NCBI GenBank assembly: GCA_023251255.1
Contig: JAHEZD010000008.1
Location: forward strand, 36,608 to 100,607
From: Chitinophagaceae bacterium
GTDB taxonomy: Bacteria > Bacteroidota > Bacteroidia > Chitinophagales > Chitinophagaceae
Reading direction: 5' to 3'
DNA: 64,000 bases
A program made the position numbers and the translations under genes. This document shows, one piece after another, positions 56,451 through 64,000 of the stretch. The notes beneath the pieces were generated by a model that was not told the origin of the DNA, did not search any database, and saw nothing but the letters and a program-made list of their open reading frames with translations. Every line of letters begins with the position of its first letter. Position 1 is the first letter of the stretch.

Positions 56451-56592
56451 GATGTTACGCAAAGATTGCGTGAATAATGTCAGCCTGAGGCCCTCGAAGG
56501 CAATTCAGGTTCCCAAACAGGTTTCGACAAGCCCGCCTGAACGGACGGGCAGGCTCAACCTGACATCAGTATTCGACATTTTGCGTAACATC
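56451..56592. mobile_element. 142-bp REP-pair element closed by 13-bp inverted repeats
   Basis: Perfect inverted ends GATGTTACGCAAA (56451-56463) and TTTGCGTAACATC (56580-56592). Inside are two facing REP-like halves (GTCAGCCTGAG near 56479; GGCTCAACCTGACAT near 56553-56567) and a GCCCG/CGGGC stem. There is no gene. It resembles a MITE or BIME-type element; no target duplication is visible. Confidence 0.6.
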
Positions 56593-56607
56593 AGTACCTA
56601 AGTAATT

Positions 56608-57591
56608 ATGAGGCATCTTATTACAGGCATTTTCCTTTTGTGCTGTACTGTTTGCCATACGCAAGTGTACAAACAGTACGCACCCTTGGTGCACACCTAT
56701 TCCATCGTTGCCCGTGACAGCGTCACAGGTGAAATGGCAGTAGGTGTGCAAAGCCATTGGTTCAGTGTGGGCACAGCAGTGCCCTGGGGCGAGGCAGGCG
56801 TTGGCGTGGTGGCCACGCAGTCCTTTGTTGACAAAAGCTATGGCCCCAAAGCATTGGCCCTGATGAAAAAGGGTAGGACCGCACAGGAAGCACTGGATGA
56901 ACTGAGCAAGAAAGATTCGGGCATCGATGTTAGGCAGGTAGCCATTATAGATGCCAATGGCAATGTAGCCACCCATACCGGCAAGAAATGCATCCAATAT
57001 GCCAGCCACCTAAAAGGCGCTGGCTTCAGTGTGCAGAGCAATATGATGCTCGGCAGCAAGGTCTGCGAAAATATGTATGCAGCTTTTAAAGCAAGTGCAG
57101 GCAGGCCCCTGGCAGAAAGGGTGCTGCTAACCCTGGAAGCCGCACAGAAAGCTGGTGGCGACATCCGCGGTATGCAGAGCGCTGCCATCATTGTTGTTCC
57201 GGCCAAGCAGAACAACCAGCCCTGGAACGATAAAACAGTTGACCTAAGGGTTGACGATAATCCCCAGCCACTGAAGGAACTGAGAAGATTGTTTACTGTT
57301 CAACTGGCCTACCAGCACATGAACAATGGCGACCTTGCCGTGGAGAAAAATGATATGCCAGCAGCCATGAAGGAATACAATGCGGCCATGAAACTCTTCC
57401 CTTCCAATTTGGAGATGCAGTACTGGACGGCCGTAACACTTGCCAACAACAAGCAGTTGACCAAGGCCCTGCCCATGTTCAAGAAAATCTTCCTGAAAGA
57501 CAGGAACTGGAAGGAACTCACCAAGCGCCTGAAACCCGTTGGCCTTATCTCCGTCAGCGAAAATGAGCTTGCCAAAATACTGGCCCAGTAA
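56608..57591 (+). CDS. DUF1028 family secreted protein
   Basis: 327 residues with a signal peptide (ITGIFLLCCTVCHTQ). DUF1028 (Ntn-hydrolase-like) domain: HTYSIVARDSVTGEMAVGVQSHWFSVGTAVPWGEAGVGVVATQS (28-71), GPKALALMKKGRTAQEALDEL, NGNVATHTGKKCI, GFSVQSNMMLG, SAAIIVVPAKQNNQPWNDKTVDLRVDDNPQPLKEL. The C-terminal 90 residues are helical and TPR-like (AYQHMNNGDLAVEKNDMPAAMKEYNAAMKLFP). It is probably a periplasmic amidohydrolase with a protein-binding tail; the substrate is unknown. Confidence 0.88.
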   Translation: MRHLITGIFLLCCTVCHTQVYKQYAPLVHTYSIVARDSVTGEMAVGVQSHWFSVGTAVPWGEAGVGVVATQSFVDKSYGPKALALMKKGRTAQEALDELSKKDSGIDVRQVAIIDANGNVATHTGKKCIQYASHLKGAGFSVQSNMMLGSKVCENMYAAFKASAGRPLAERVLLTLEAAQKAGGDIRGMQSAAIIVVPAKQNNQPWNDKTVDLRVDDNPQPLKELRRLFTVQLAYQHMNNGDLAVEKNDMPAAMKEYNAAMKLFPSNLEMQYWTAVTLANNKQLTKALPMFKKIFLKDRNWKELTKRLKPVGLISVSENELAKILAQ

Positions 57592-58410
57592 TTATTTGGT
57601 AGCAGCATACACTTCCAAAGCCCCTTTCCGCAATAGATATAGAAGACCGTTACCGGTCAGTACTTTCACCGCATCCTGGAGGTTGATGTTCGGTTTGTAT
57701 TTTTGCAGCAGCAGTTGTTGGGGCATGGCCCTGTAGAGGTAATTGCTGTCGCTACCTGTTAGGATGCTGTTCACTACCTGCACATCCTTCCAATTGGTAA
57801 TGCTGTAATTGTTCTTCATGGCCCCATAGTAATCAAAAACGGTAAAGCCATGTTTACTGTTGTACAGGTAAAGCTGGCCATCTGCATCAATGATCTGCGA
57901 TGGGTTGGGCACTTCCTCAAACAGCATCCTGAAATCCGCACTCTCCAATAGCACTTTGCCATTGTCGTCCAGCTTCTTGATCTTAGCGTCCAGTTCATCA
58001 AATACCCACATATTGTTGTCATAGCTCTGGCAAATGGCTTTTGCCTGAACAATGTTCTGCTGGCGCAGGTCAATGGTGGTTCTCGCATTCAGGAACCTGT
58101 CCAGCACCACCACCGTTAAGAAGTCCTTGTAATAAACCAGCACTTTCAATGGGTTGCTGGCATCCACGGAATAAATACTGCCATAACGTTTCACATCATT
58201 GAACAGGCCAATGCTATCAAACTTCTCATTGAGTTTTTTCAGTTGGTTGGAAGAAGTGATCAGGTAAATATTGCCCAGGTTGTCCACGGAGAAGTTGGCA
58301 ATGCCGCCCCCAATGGTCCTCACCAGTTGCAGGTTCACCGTACTGTCCGATGCCCTGGCAGGTTGCCATAGCATACCAAGCACCAACAATATGGCAATCA
58401 GCTTTCCCAT
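57592..58410 (-). CDS. Secreted beta-propeller-like protein of unknown function
   Basis: 272 residues with a signal peptide (LIAILLVLGMLWQPARA). Repeated short blades such as IANFSVDNLGNIYLITSSNQLKKLNEKF and DNNMWVFDELDAKIKKLDDNGKVLLES suggest a six- or seven-bladed propeller like NHL/SMP-30 proteins, without catalytic residues that I can name. Its start overlaps the end of the phosphoesterase gene by 13 bp and its stop abuts the convergent DUF1028 gene, so it is the last gene of a three-gene minus-strand operon. Confidence 0.78.
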   Translation of the reverse strand: MGKLIAILLVLGMLWQPARASDSTVNLQLVRTIGGGIANFSVDNLGNIYLITSSNQLKKLNEKFDSIGLFNDVKRYGSIYSVDASNPLKVLVYYKDFLTVVVLDRFLNARTTIDLRQQNIVQAKAICQSYDNNMWVFDELDAKIKKLDDNGKVLLESADFRMLFEEVPNPSQIIDADGQLYLYNSKHGFTVFDYYGAMKNNYSITNWKDVQVVNSILTGSDSNYLYRAMPQQLLLQKYKPNINLQDAVKVLTGNGLLYLLRKGALEVYAATK

Positions 58411-59156
58411 TGGTGAAGTTTTACATCGTTGCCATCAAATGTGGCATAGGTAAAATTGCTGATCCAGTCACCGAGGTTAATGTACCGGCTGGTATCACTG
58501 AGCTTGTAATCAATGGGGAAATGCCGGTGGCCAAAGATGAAATAATCATAATGCTCCCTAGTCAGCACTTCCCTGCAAAACTGTATCAGCCATTCCCCCT
58601 GCTCCCCCAAAAAATGGGCATCGCTGGTACCCGTCTTCTCCCTGCTCTTGCGGCTGAAATAATTGGCCAGCCCTATGCCCCAAGTAGGGTGCAACTGACC
58701 AAAGGCCCATTGGCAGAAGGGGTTCCTGAACAGTTTCTTGATGAACTTGTAGCCATGGTCGCCGGGACCAAGCCCGTCCCCATGGCCTATATAGAATTGC
58801 TTGCCGTTCCTTTCAAATACTTTGGGTTCATGGTAAACGGGTATGTTCAGCTCCTTTTCAAAATAGCCGCTCATCCACATATCATGGTTGCCCAAAAAGA
58901 AGTGTATGGGTATGCCCGCATCCGTTAGTTCGGCCAGTTTGCCCAATAGGCGCACATAGCCCTTGGGTACCACTTTCCTGTACTCGTACCAGAAGTCGAA
59001 CATATCACCTACAATGAATATTTCCGATGCTGTATGCTTGATGCTTTCCAAAAAAGCCACGATCTTCTTCTCCCTCACCAAACTGCTCCCATAATTGGGG
59101 GCACCCAAGTGGAAGTCGGAAAGGAAATAGATGTTCTTATTGCCCGCTATTTCCAT
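58398..59156 (-). CDS. UDP-2,3-diacylglucosamine diphosphatase-type phosphoesterase (LpxH-like)
   Basis: 252 residues, calcineurin-like metallophosphoesterase with all metal motifs: FLSDFHLGAPN (D-x-H, about 12), VGDMFDFWYEY (GD, about 45), LGNHDMWMSGYF (GNHD, about 83), GHGDGLGPGDHGY and FGHRHFP (GHxH, about 217). The family size and the DFWYEY signature fit LpxH-type enzymes that split UDP-2,3-diacylglucosamine in lipid A synthesis. It sits two bases after the gene for the cyclotransferase-like protein, in the same operon. Confidence 0.88.
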   Translation of the reverse strand: MEIAGNKNIYFLSDFHLGAPNYGSSLVREKKIVAFLESIKHTASEIFIVGDMFDFWYEYRKVVPKGYVRLLGKLAELTDAGIPIHFFLGNHDMWMSGYFEKELNIPVYHEPKVFERNGKQFYIGHGDGLGPGDHGYKFIKKLFRNPFCQWAFGQLHPTWGIGLANYFSRKSREKTGTSDAHFLGEQGEWLIQFCREVLTREHYDYFIFGHRHFPIDYKLSDTSRYINLGDWISNFTYATFDGNDVKLHQWES

Positions 59157-59158
59157 TG

Positions 59159-59587
59159 CTATAAAGAGTGTTTTTTCAGTTCCAGGTATTTCAGCACATC
59201 GCCGCTCTGTATAATGGGCTTCCTGCTGATGTTGCCATTGAACCAGTAGATCCAGGCATCCGCCATTTGGTTGCCTGCAGAAACGGTGACGGTTTCCCGC
59301 CTGAACAGTGGCTGCTCGCCGTCCTCGGCATTCACGCCCTCGTAATCATCCAATTGGGCAATGGCAAAGCCAAACTCGTCCCTGTTATTGATTGCATACA
59401 GTTCCCCCACAATATAGTGCTCGTCTTTCGATGGTATGGCCGCCGGGTAATCGCCCATATCATGCAGGGTGCCCTTTACTTTGGCATCGGCTATAAAAGT
59501 GAAGTAACGGCTGATGTATTCAAACGCAGGGCTCTTGAAGCCGCTGCGCAAGGAACCGTACACAAAGATTTGGTGGATGCTGTTCAT
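59159..59587 (-). CDS. Gamma-glutamylcyclotransferase-like (GGCT/AIG2) protein
   Basis: 142 residues. The nucleotide-like loop VYGSLRSGF (9-17) is the GGCT signature, then VKGTLHDMGDYPAAIP, GELYAI, and a Glu candidate in QLDDYEGVNAEDGE. In this family it would release 5-oxoproline from gamma-glutamyl or related amines. It is the first gene of the operon with the LpxH-like enzyme. Confidence 0.87.
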   Translation of the reverse strand: MNSIHQIFVYGSLRSGFKSPAFEYISRYFTFIADAKVKGTLHDMGDYPAAIPSKDEHYIVGELYAINNRDEFGFAIAQLDDYEGVNAEDGEQPLFRRETVTVSAGNQMADAWIYWFNGNISRKPIIQSGDVLKYLELKKHSL

Positions 59588-60511
59588 GAAACAAATGTAA
59601 CCATTCTTGGGAGCTTATCTTAAAAGTCCAGCAAGCCGCTGCTCCATTGCCAGATGGTTTTACCGGGAACCAGCCTGTCGGCAGACAGGCTTGCCTAACG
59701 GTAACCGAGTCCCCAGCAAAAAACAAATGGCCCGACTACGGAAACCGCTGACGGGGCCTGAAGCCGCCGTCAGGGTTTTCCAATACTACCTATCATTACC
59801 GTTGGCTTAGGTCAACGACGGCAAAGCCCCAGATATGGTTTTAACCGGTACGGGAATCCCAGCTTTCCCCACTTATCGCTTCTCCTGTAAAAAACAAATG
59901 GCCCGGATACAGGAACCGCTGACGGGGCCTGAAGCCGCCGTCAGGGTTTCCCAATACTACCTTACCTATCAGGCCACATCGAAAATCGGCTTGTCGCTAT
60001 GAATAGTACTATCTACCTGTTCATTGTCTGCGAAACAGATTTCCATAGCACCTCAGCCATTCCGGTCCCGCACTTGCGGGATTTGTCCCGTCCGTAGGAT
60101 ACGGGATCAAAAGGAATGGGTGCAGTGCTGGAAGACAAACCCTATTCATCCATGTGCTTAAAACAATCCGAAAAGCTCAATCTCCCAGGAATAAAACTCA
60201 GCGGGTTACACTTAGGGCAGCGCTGGAAGGCAAAACGGGCGGAGCCGTCGTGTTTGCCTAGACTTTTTTTGTCTTACTTTTTTGTGGCAATGACAAAAAA
60301 GTAAGAAGCCTATCGAGAATGAAACAGCCCATTTACCGAAGCACAATTTTAAAAGGATTCCCATTCCCTCCATCCTCCACAAGAGCCAGTGGATTGGGAT
60401 TGGACCAAAGCTTGAATTTACAGTTTTCACTGTACTAGTAGTAATTGAAAATACAGGTTTTAAACAGCCCCTTAGGCTTAGGTTAAATATCCTCCGTTCG
60501 CAGAACGGCCC
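59588..60511. repeat. Gene-free 920-bp block of dispersed repeats
   Basis: No gene is supported here. A 73-bp direct repeat lies at 59718-59790 and 59889-59961 (about four mismatches); each copy holds a CTGACGG / CCGTCAG stem. Other hairpins are GCCTGTC-GGCA-GACAGGC near 59675-59695, TCCCGCA/TGCGGGA near 60066-60080, and a perfect 13-bp pair CTTACTTTTTTGT 60273-60285 / ACAAAAAAGTAAG 60293-60305. Related CCGCTGACGG units recur at 61236-61246 and 61563-61593. Confidence 0.75.
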
Positions 60512-61159
60512 CTACGAAACCCCTTCGCTCTCCACCAAAAACAGGAAAACCTCCTTGGGGCCATGCACGCCCACCACCAGTGTTTTCTCAATATCCGCCG
60601 TGCGGCTGGGGCCTGTGGCCAAGGTTATCAGGGAGGGCAGGTCTTCCGCATAGCGGTCCTTCAATTGCTGCAGGCTGTCCTTGATATCGTACACGAGCTG
60701 GTTGGTATAGGCAATGCAGATATGAACGGGTGCGTACACACTGGTACTCCTGCCGCTTTTCAGCCCGCTGCTCAGCACAATGCTGCCCGTTCTGGCAATC
60801 AGGCTTTCGCAGGAAGTGATGGAGGCATCGCAGGTGTTCAGGTCGGGGTACTCAAAATTGCTGTAGCCATTGGTGTTCAGCAGGTATTTCAATTGGGGTT
60901 CCCGGCAGAACAGCTTCTCCCATTTGCGCAGGGAAGCCAGTGTGGCCAATTGCACGGCCAAATCGCTGATGTTGGCACAGTAGGAAAACTTGCCCAGCAG
61001 TTTGGTGAAGTTCTCCGCAAACTCCACGGTCATTTCTTCCACGGAGGGTTGGAACACACTATCGTTGCCCTCGCTCTGCGGAAAAGGAACAGGCACTGGT
61101 TGTGCCAATGCCTGCCTTATTTTCTTCAGTATATTTTCCTTTGCTTTGGAGGCATTCAT
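60512..61159 (-). CDS. LUD domain (LutC/YkgG family) protein
   Basis: 215 residues. The family core is near the C-terminus: LITLATGPSRTADIEKTLVVGVHGPKEVFLFLVE, preceded by SITSCESLIARTGSIVLSS (the SxxxGS turn). LutC is part of the lactate-oxidation iron-sulfur complex, but in Bacteroidota a lone LUD gene is often found behind rsfS and ftsH as here, without lutA/lutB, so the role may differ. A 436-bp repeat-filled gap separates it from ftsH. Confidence 0.88.
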   Translation of the reverse strand: MNASKAKENILKKIRQALAQPVPVPFPQSEGNDSVFQPSVEEMTVEFAENFTKLLGKFSYCANISDLAVQLATLASLRKWEKLFCREPQLKYLLNTNGYSNFEYPDLNTCDASITSCESLIARTGSIVLSSGLKSGRSTSVYAPVHICIAYTNQLVYDIKDSLQQLKDRYAEDLPSLITLATGPSRTADIEKTLVVGVHGPKEVFLFLVESEGVS

Positions 61160-61254
61160 AATACTACGTTTCTTTCTTCAACGTCCTATTTCTACAGGGC
61201 CTGCCGTGGCAGGTTCTAATGGCTTAGCTGTTGAAACCGCTGACGGACAATGTC

Positions 61255-61558
61255 ATTAAGTTAAGGATTGTCAGCCTGAGTAACAAATGTTTGCTTCGTA
61301 AACAAACCGATGACAGTTTACCACAAAGACTCTAAAACACTAAGTTTAAAAAAACTTCGTTTTTTTCCTTTGTGTCTCCGTGCCTTTGTGGTAAAATAAA
61401 AATCATTTGTTTGCAAATGGTTTTCAACACCTTATACTAACCTGATGTCTATCGGGTGTTATTGGCAGATTGTCGAATGTCGAAGGCAACTTAGGAAATC
61501 ATGGTTGAAAATATCGGTTTCGACAAGCTCAACCTGACATCGTGTTTCTTAACTTAAT
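61255..61558. mobile_element. REP-pair element closed by 11-bp inverted repeats
   Basis: Perfect ends ATTAAGTTAAG (61255-61265) and CTTAACTTAAT (61548-61558). Inside, the same facing REP halves as the element at 56451 (GTCAGCCTGAG at 61269-61280; GACAAGCTCAACCTGACATC at 61522-61541) and a further 12-bp pair TTTACCACAAAG 61317-61328 / CTTTGTGGTAAA 61384-61395. It fills most of the gap between ftsH and the LUD gene and holds no gene. Confidence 0.6.
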
Positions 61559-61562
61559 AATC

Positions 61563-61593
61563 ACCGCTGACGGGGCGTGAAGCCGCCGTCAGG
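61563..61593. repeat. Copy of the CCGCTGACGG hairpin repeat
   Basis: ACCGCTGACGGGGCGTGAAG and the following CCGCCGTCAGG form the CTGACGG/CCGTCAG stem seen in the 59718 and 59889 copies. It abuts the ftsH stop codon at 61596. Confidence 0.75.
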
Positions 61594-61595
61594 AG

Positions 61596-63695
61596 CTATA
61601 ACGGTACTTTAATATCGCTGTCAAATGGGGGAACACCTTCGCTAATGGCCCCATCGGGCTTGGCCGGTTCGCCGGGCTCTTCCACATCCAGTATCCTTTT
61701 TTCCTCATAGGGGCGCTTGCCGATCAGTTCCTCCACATCGCTCTTGTGCAGCACTTCCTTGTCCAATAGTTCCTTGGCCAGTTTCTCCACTTCCGCCCTT
61801 TTCTCCGTCAACAGGTTCTTGGTGCGTATATAGGCCTGGTCTATGATCTTCCTTACTTCCTGGTCTATGATCTTGCCCGTTTCCTCACTGAAAGGTTTGG
61901 TAAAGGTATTCTCCTGTGTGGGGTCGTAGAAGCTCACATTGCCGATCTTATCGTTCATACCGTACACGGTTACCATGCTGTAGGCTATCTTGGATATCTG
62001 CTGCAGGTCATTGCTGGCCCCAGTGGAGATCTTGCCGAAGAATATCTCCTCCGCTGCACGTCCGCCAAGGGTCATGCAGATCTGGTCGGTCAACTGTTCA
62101 ATATCGTAGAGGTACTGCTCCTTCGGTGTGTACTGCGCGTAGCCCAGTGCCGCTGTGCCCCTTGGCACAATGGTTACCTTGAGCAGTGGGTAGGCATGTT
62201 CCAGGAACCATCCACAAACCGCATGTCCGGCTTCGTGGTAGGCAATGATTTCCTTTTCGTGCGGGGCTATGATCTTGTTCTTCTTTTCCAATCCGCCAAT
62301 CACCCTGTCAATGGCATCCTGGAAATCGCTCATGTCCACCGCTTCCTTGTTCTTCCTTGCGGCTATCAAAGCTGCTTCGTTGCACACATTGGCCAGATCG
62401 GCACCAGCAAAGCCCGGTGTCTGTTCGGCCAGTTTGTGCAGGTCAAGTTTTTCGGAAACCTTAATGGGTACCAAGTGTACCTTCAGTATTTCTTCCCTTC
62501 CCTTCACATCGGGCTTGTCTATGGTAATCTGCCTATCGAACCTTCCGGGACGCAGCAGTGCGCTGTCCAGTACATCGGGCCTATTGGTGGCGGCAAGTAT
62601 AATGATACCTGCATCACCAGCAAAACCGTCCATTTCCACCAGCAACTGGTTCAGGGTGTTTTCCCTTTCGTCATTGCTCATCATCACGTTCTTGCCCCTT
62701 GCCCTACCAATGGCATCGATCTCATCTATGAAAATAATGCAGGGTGCTTTTTCCCTTGCCTGCTTGAATAAATCACGTACACGGCTGGCACCCACGCCCA
62801 CAAACATTTCCACGAACTCGCTACCACTCATGCTGAAGAAGGGTACCTGTGCCTCACCGGCCACCGCCTTTGCCAGCAATGTTTTACCGGTGCCGGGAGG
62901 GCCTACCAATAAGGCTCCCTTGGGTATCTTGCCGCCCAGGGCGGTATATTTCTTGGGGTTCTTGAGAAAGTCCACAATCTCCATCACTTCCACCTTGGCC
63001 TCGTCCAGTCCGGCCACATCGCCAAAATTGATATTGACCTTGGTGCCCTTTTCAAATAGCTGTGCACGGCTCTTGCCAATGTTGAAGATACCGCCGGGGC
63101 CACCTGCTCCACCCTGTCCGCCCATCTTGCGCATCATCAGCAGCCAGATGCCTACCAGCATCAGGATCATGATAATGGTATTGGCGATGGGCCCACGCCA
63201 GTCTTCTTCCTCCTTCACAAAGGTTGGTGGCATCTTGATGCCCTTTGCCTTCACAATGGCTGCGGTGGTGGAATCGGTAAATACCTTGTTCATTTCATCG
63301 TTGAAGATCTTCCAGTCATTTACCTTGAACTCAAACAGGGGAACGCCCTTGATCCTTGCGGAATCCAGTCTCAGGCCCTTCAGCTTATCGTCCTTGTAAT
63401 AGCTTTTCTTCATCACACTGTCCGGAATCAGGAACACCCGTACCACTTTCTTGGTGCCGGAAGTTATTTCATCCAGTTTGTCCACATCGCCCTGCAGCAG
63501 CATCTTGCCCTTGAATTCATCAAAGCCCACGCCCGTTACATCGGGGCTGCCTATGTTGAGTATGTTGTAGCCGATCAGTGCGGCGGCTATTAAAACATAC
63601 ACCCAGTAAATAGAGAATTTAGGGCCCTTTTTCTGGCTCTTATCGTCGGGATTCAGGTTTTTCCTGAAATCTTTTGGTTCTTGTTGTTCTTGCAT
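61596..63695 (-). CDS. ftsH: ATP-dependent zinc metalloprotease FtsH
   Basis: 699 residues. First membrane helix at about 29-48 ([17 protein letters not shown]), a periplasmic domain, second helix at about 165-187 ([18 protein letters not shown]), AAA domain with GPPGTGKT (about 266) and [12 protein letters not shown], second-region RPGRFDRQI, and the M41 protease with [11 protein letters not shown] (zinc His/His/Glu, about 488). It degrades membrane and some soluble proteins. The gene order rsfS-ftsH-LUD on the minus strand is usual in Bacteroidota. Confidence 0.97.
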   Translation of the reverse strand: MQEQQEPKDFRKNLNPDDKSQKKGPKFSIYWVYVLIAAALIGYNILNIGSPDVTGVGFDEFKGKMLLQGDVDKLDEITSGTKKVVRVFLIPDSVMKKSYYKDDKLKGLRLDSARIKGVPLFEFKVNDWKIFNDEMNKVFTDSTTAAIVKAKGIKMPPTFVKEEEDWRGPIANTIIMILMLVGIWLLMMRKMGGQGGAGGPGGIFNIGKSRAQLFEKGTKVNINFGDVAGLDEAKVEVMEIVDFLKNPKKYTALGGKIPKGALLVGPPGTGKTLLAKAVAGEAQVPFFSMSGSEFVEMFVGVGASRVRDLFKQAREKAPCIIFIDEIDAIGRARGKNVMMSNDERENTLNQLLVEMDGFAGDAGIIILAATNRPDVLDSALLRPGRFDRQITIDKPDVKGREEILKVHLVPIKVSEKLDLHKLAEQTPGFAGADLANVCNEAALIAARKNKEAVDMSDFQDAIDRVIGGLEKKNKIIAPHEKEIIAYHEAGHAVCGWFLEHAYPLLKVTIVPRGTAALGYAQYTPKEQYLYDIEQLTDQICMTLGGRAAEEIFFGKISTGASNDLQQISKIAYSMVTVYGMNDKIGNVSFYDPTQENTFTKPFSEETGKIIDQEVRKIIDQAYIRTKNLLTEKRAEVEKLAKELLDKEVLHKSDVEELIGKRPYEEKRILDVEEPGEPAKPDGAISEGVPPFDSDIKVPL

Positions 63696-63747
63696 AATGT
63701 CAAATCTCCGTACTCAATATTGTTTGTTGTTGCCAATGGCCCTGCCA

Positions 63748-64000
63748 CTAGCTATCGTGCCCTTCCGTTACCGCATCGCCCCACATGTCTTCCAGTTTGT
63801 AAAACTTGCGCGAGTCGGGGTGCATCACATGCACCACAATGTTCACGTAATCAATCAGTACCCACTGTAACGATTGGTAGCCTTCCTGCTTGTAGGGCTG
63901 TTCGTTGCAGTCGGTAGCCATCAGGTGCTGCACATGGTCCGCTATGGCCCTTATCTGCGTGGTGCTGCTTGCCTGGCATACAATGAAATAGTCTGCCATT
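63748..64000 (-). CDS. rsfS: Ribosomal silencing factor RsfS (5' part beyond right edge)
   Basis: The frame stays open to the right edge. It encodes the C-terminal 84 residues or so: MADYFIVCQASSTTQIRAIADHV, KQEGYQSLQWVLIDYVNIVVHVMHPDSRKFYKLEDMWGDA. The family is about 110-125 residues, so 30-40 N-terminal residues are outside the window and the Met at 63999 is internal. RsfS binds uL14 and keeps 30S and 50S subunits apart in starvation. The ftsH start lies 52 bp downstream. Confidence 0.9.
   Translation of the reverse strand, partial: MADYFIVCQASSTTQIRAIADHVQHLMATDCNEQPYKQEGYQSLQWVLIDYVNIVVHVMHPDSRKFYKLEDMWGDAVTEGHDS

Noticed and set aside
56520..56567. tRNA-like T-loop (GGTTTCGACAAG)
   Set aside because: No acceptor or anticodon stem can be drawn; the sequence belongs to the REP family.

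Overview
The window is chromosomal DNA from a Bacteroidota bacterium, most probably the Chitinophagaceae or a close relative (family assignment is inference). The signs are type IX secretion C-terminal sorting domains (17680-23490, 39159-42722), a methionine synthase made as two adjacent polypeptides, a fused isobutyryl-CoA mutase, the order rsfS-ftsH-LUD, TAnnTTTG-type -7 boxes, and almost no Shine-Dalgarno sequences. No rRNA, tRNA or CRISPR array was recognised.

Left end, 1-15115: an accessory region built around an RHS polymorphic-toxin locus on the minus strand. In transcription order it holds a coiled-coil plus beta-barrel secreted protein (13694-15115), a 1266-residue SpvB/YD-like scaffold (9704-13504), a glutathione-peroxidase fold without its catalytic residues (9174-9686), a DUF6443/RHS protein ending in a class 3 lipase-like domain and broken by a one-base frameshift near 6942 (4234-8591), and an ankyrin-repeat lipoprotein that is the likely immunity protein (3383-4231). 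At the left edge lies a second, 5'-truncated RHS core with a different lipase-like tip (an orphan cassette, 1-1443). Between the two lie three small plus-strand genes, one of them a DUF1508 protein, and a gene-free stretch of about 780 bp with nested perfect stems that may be a large structured RNA (2455-3235).

Middle, 15625-33587: a polysaccharide deacetylase, a PID-CTERM-like small protein beside a giant T9SS cargo, an SRPBCC protein, a TonB-like protein, a UvrD-type helicase-nuclease, an Ig-like lipoprotein, a four-helix-bundle protein, RecR, and a plus-strand envelope cluster (OB-fold protein, heme c lipoprotein, YceI, DUF5777 barrel).

Right half, 33925-64000: mostly housekeeping. The two metH genes are separated by a DUF1016 PD-(D/E)XK nuclease gene. 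Then come a T9SS reprolysin-like protease, RadA, ComF, a lipoprotein with a choice-of-anchor-Q-like end, two tandem glutathione peroxidases, IcmF, aldose epimerase with galactokinase, RidA, a short 3-hydroxyacyl-CoA dehydrogenase, TsaB, an ArsR regulator, a DUF1028 protein, an LpxH-type phosphoesterase operon, and LUD, FtsH and RsfS (cut by the right edge).

Two features run through the whole window. The first is a set of seven-base tandem repeat arrays with different unit sequences (CTACTGC, CCTTATG, GTCCACA, AAATCAG, CCAACTT, AATCCCA and others). They sit between genes, form the ends of several genes, and also lie in frame inside icmF, tsaB and metH. The second is a dispersed REP-like hairpin (core CTTCGACAGGCTCAGCCTGA); two copies of paired REP elements are closed by perfect inverted repeats of 13 and 11 bp.
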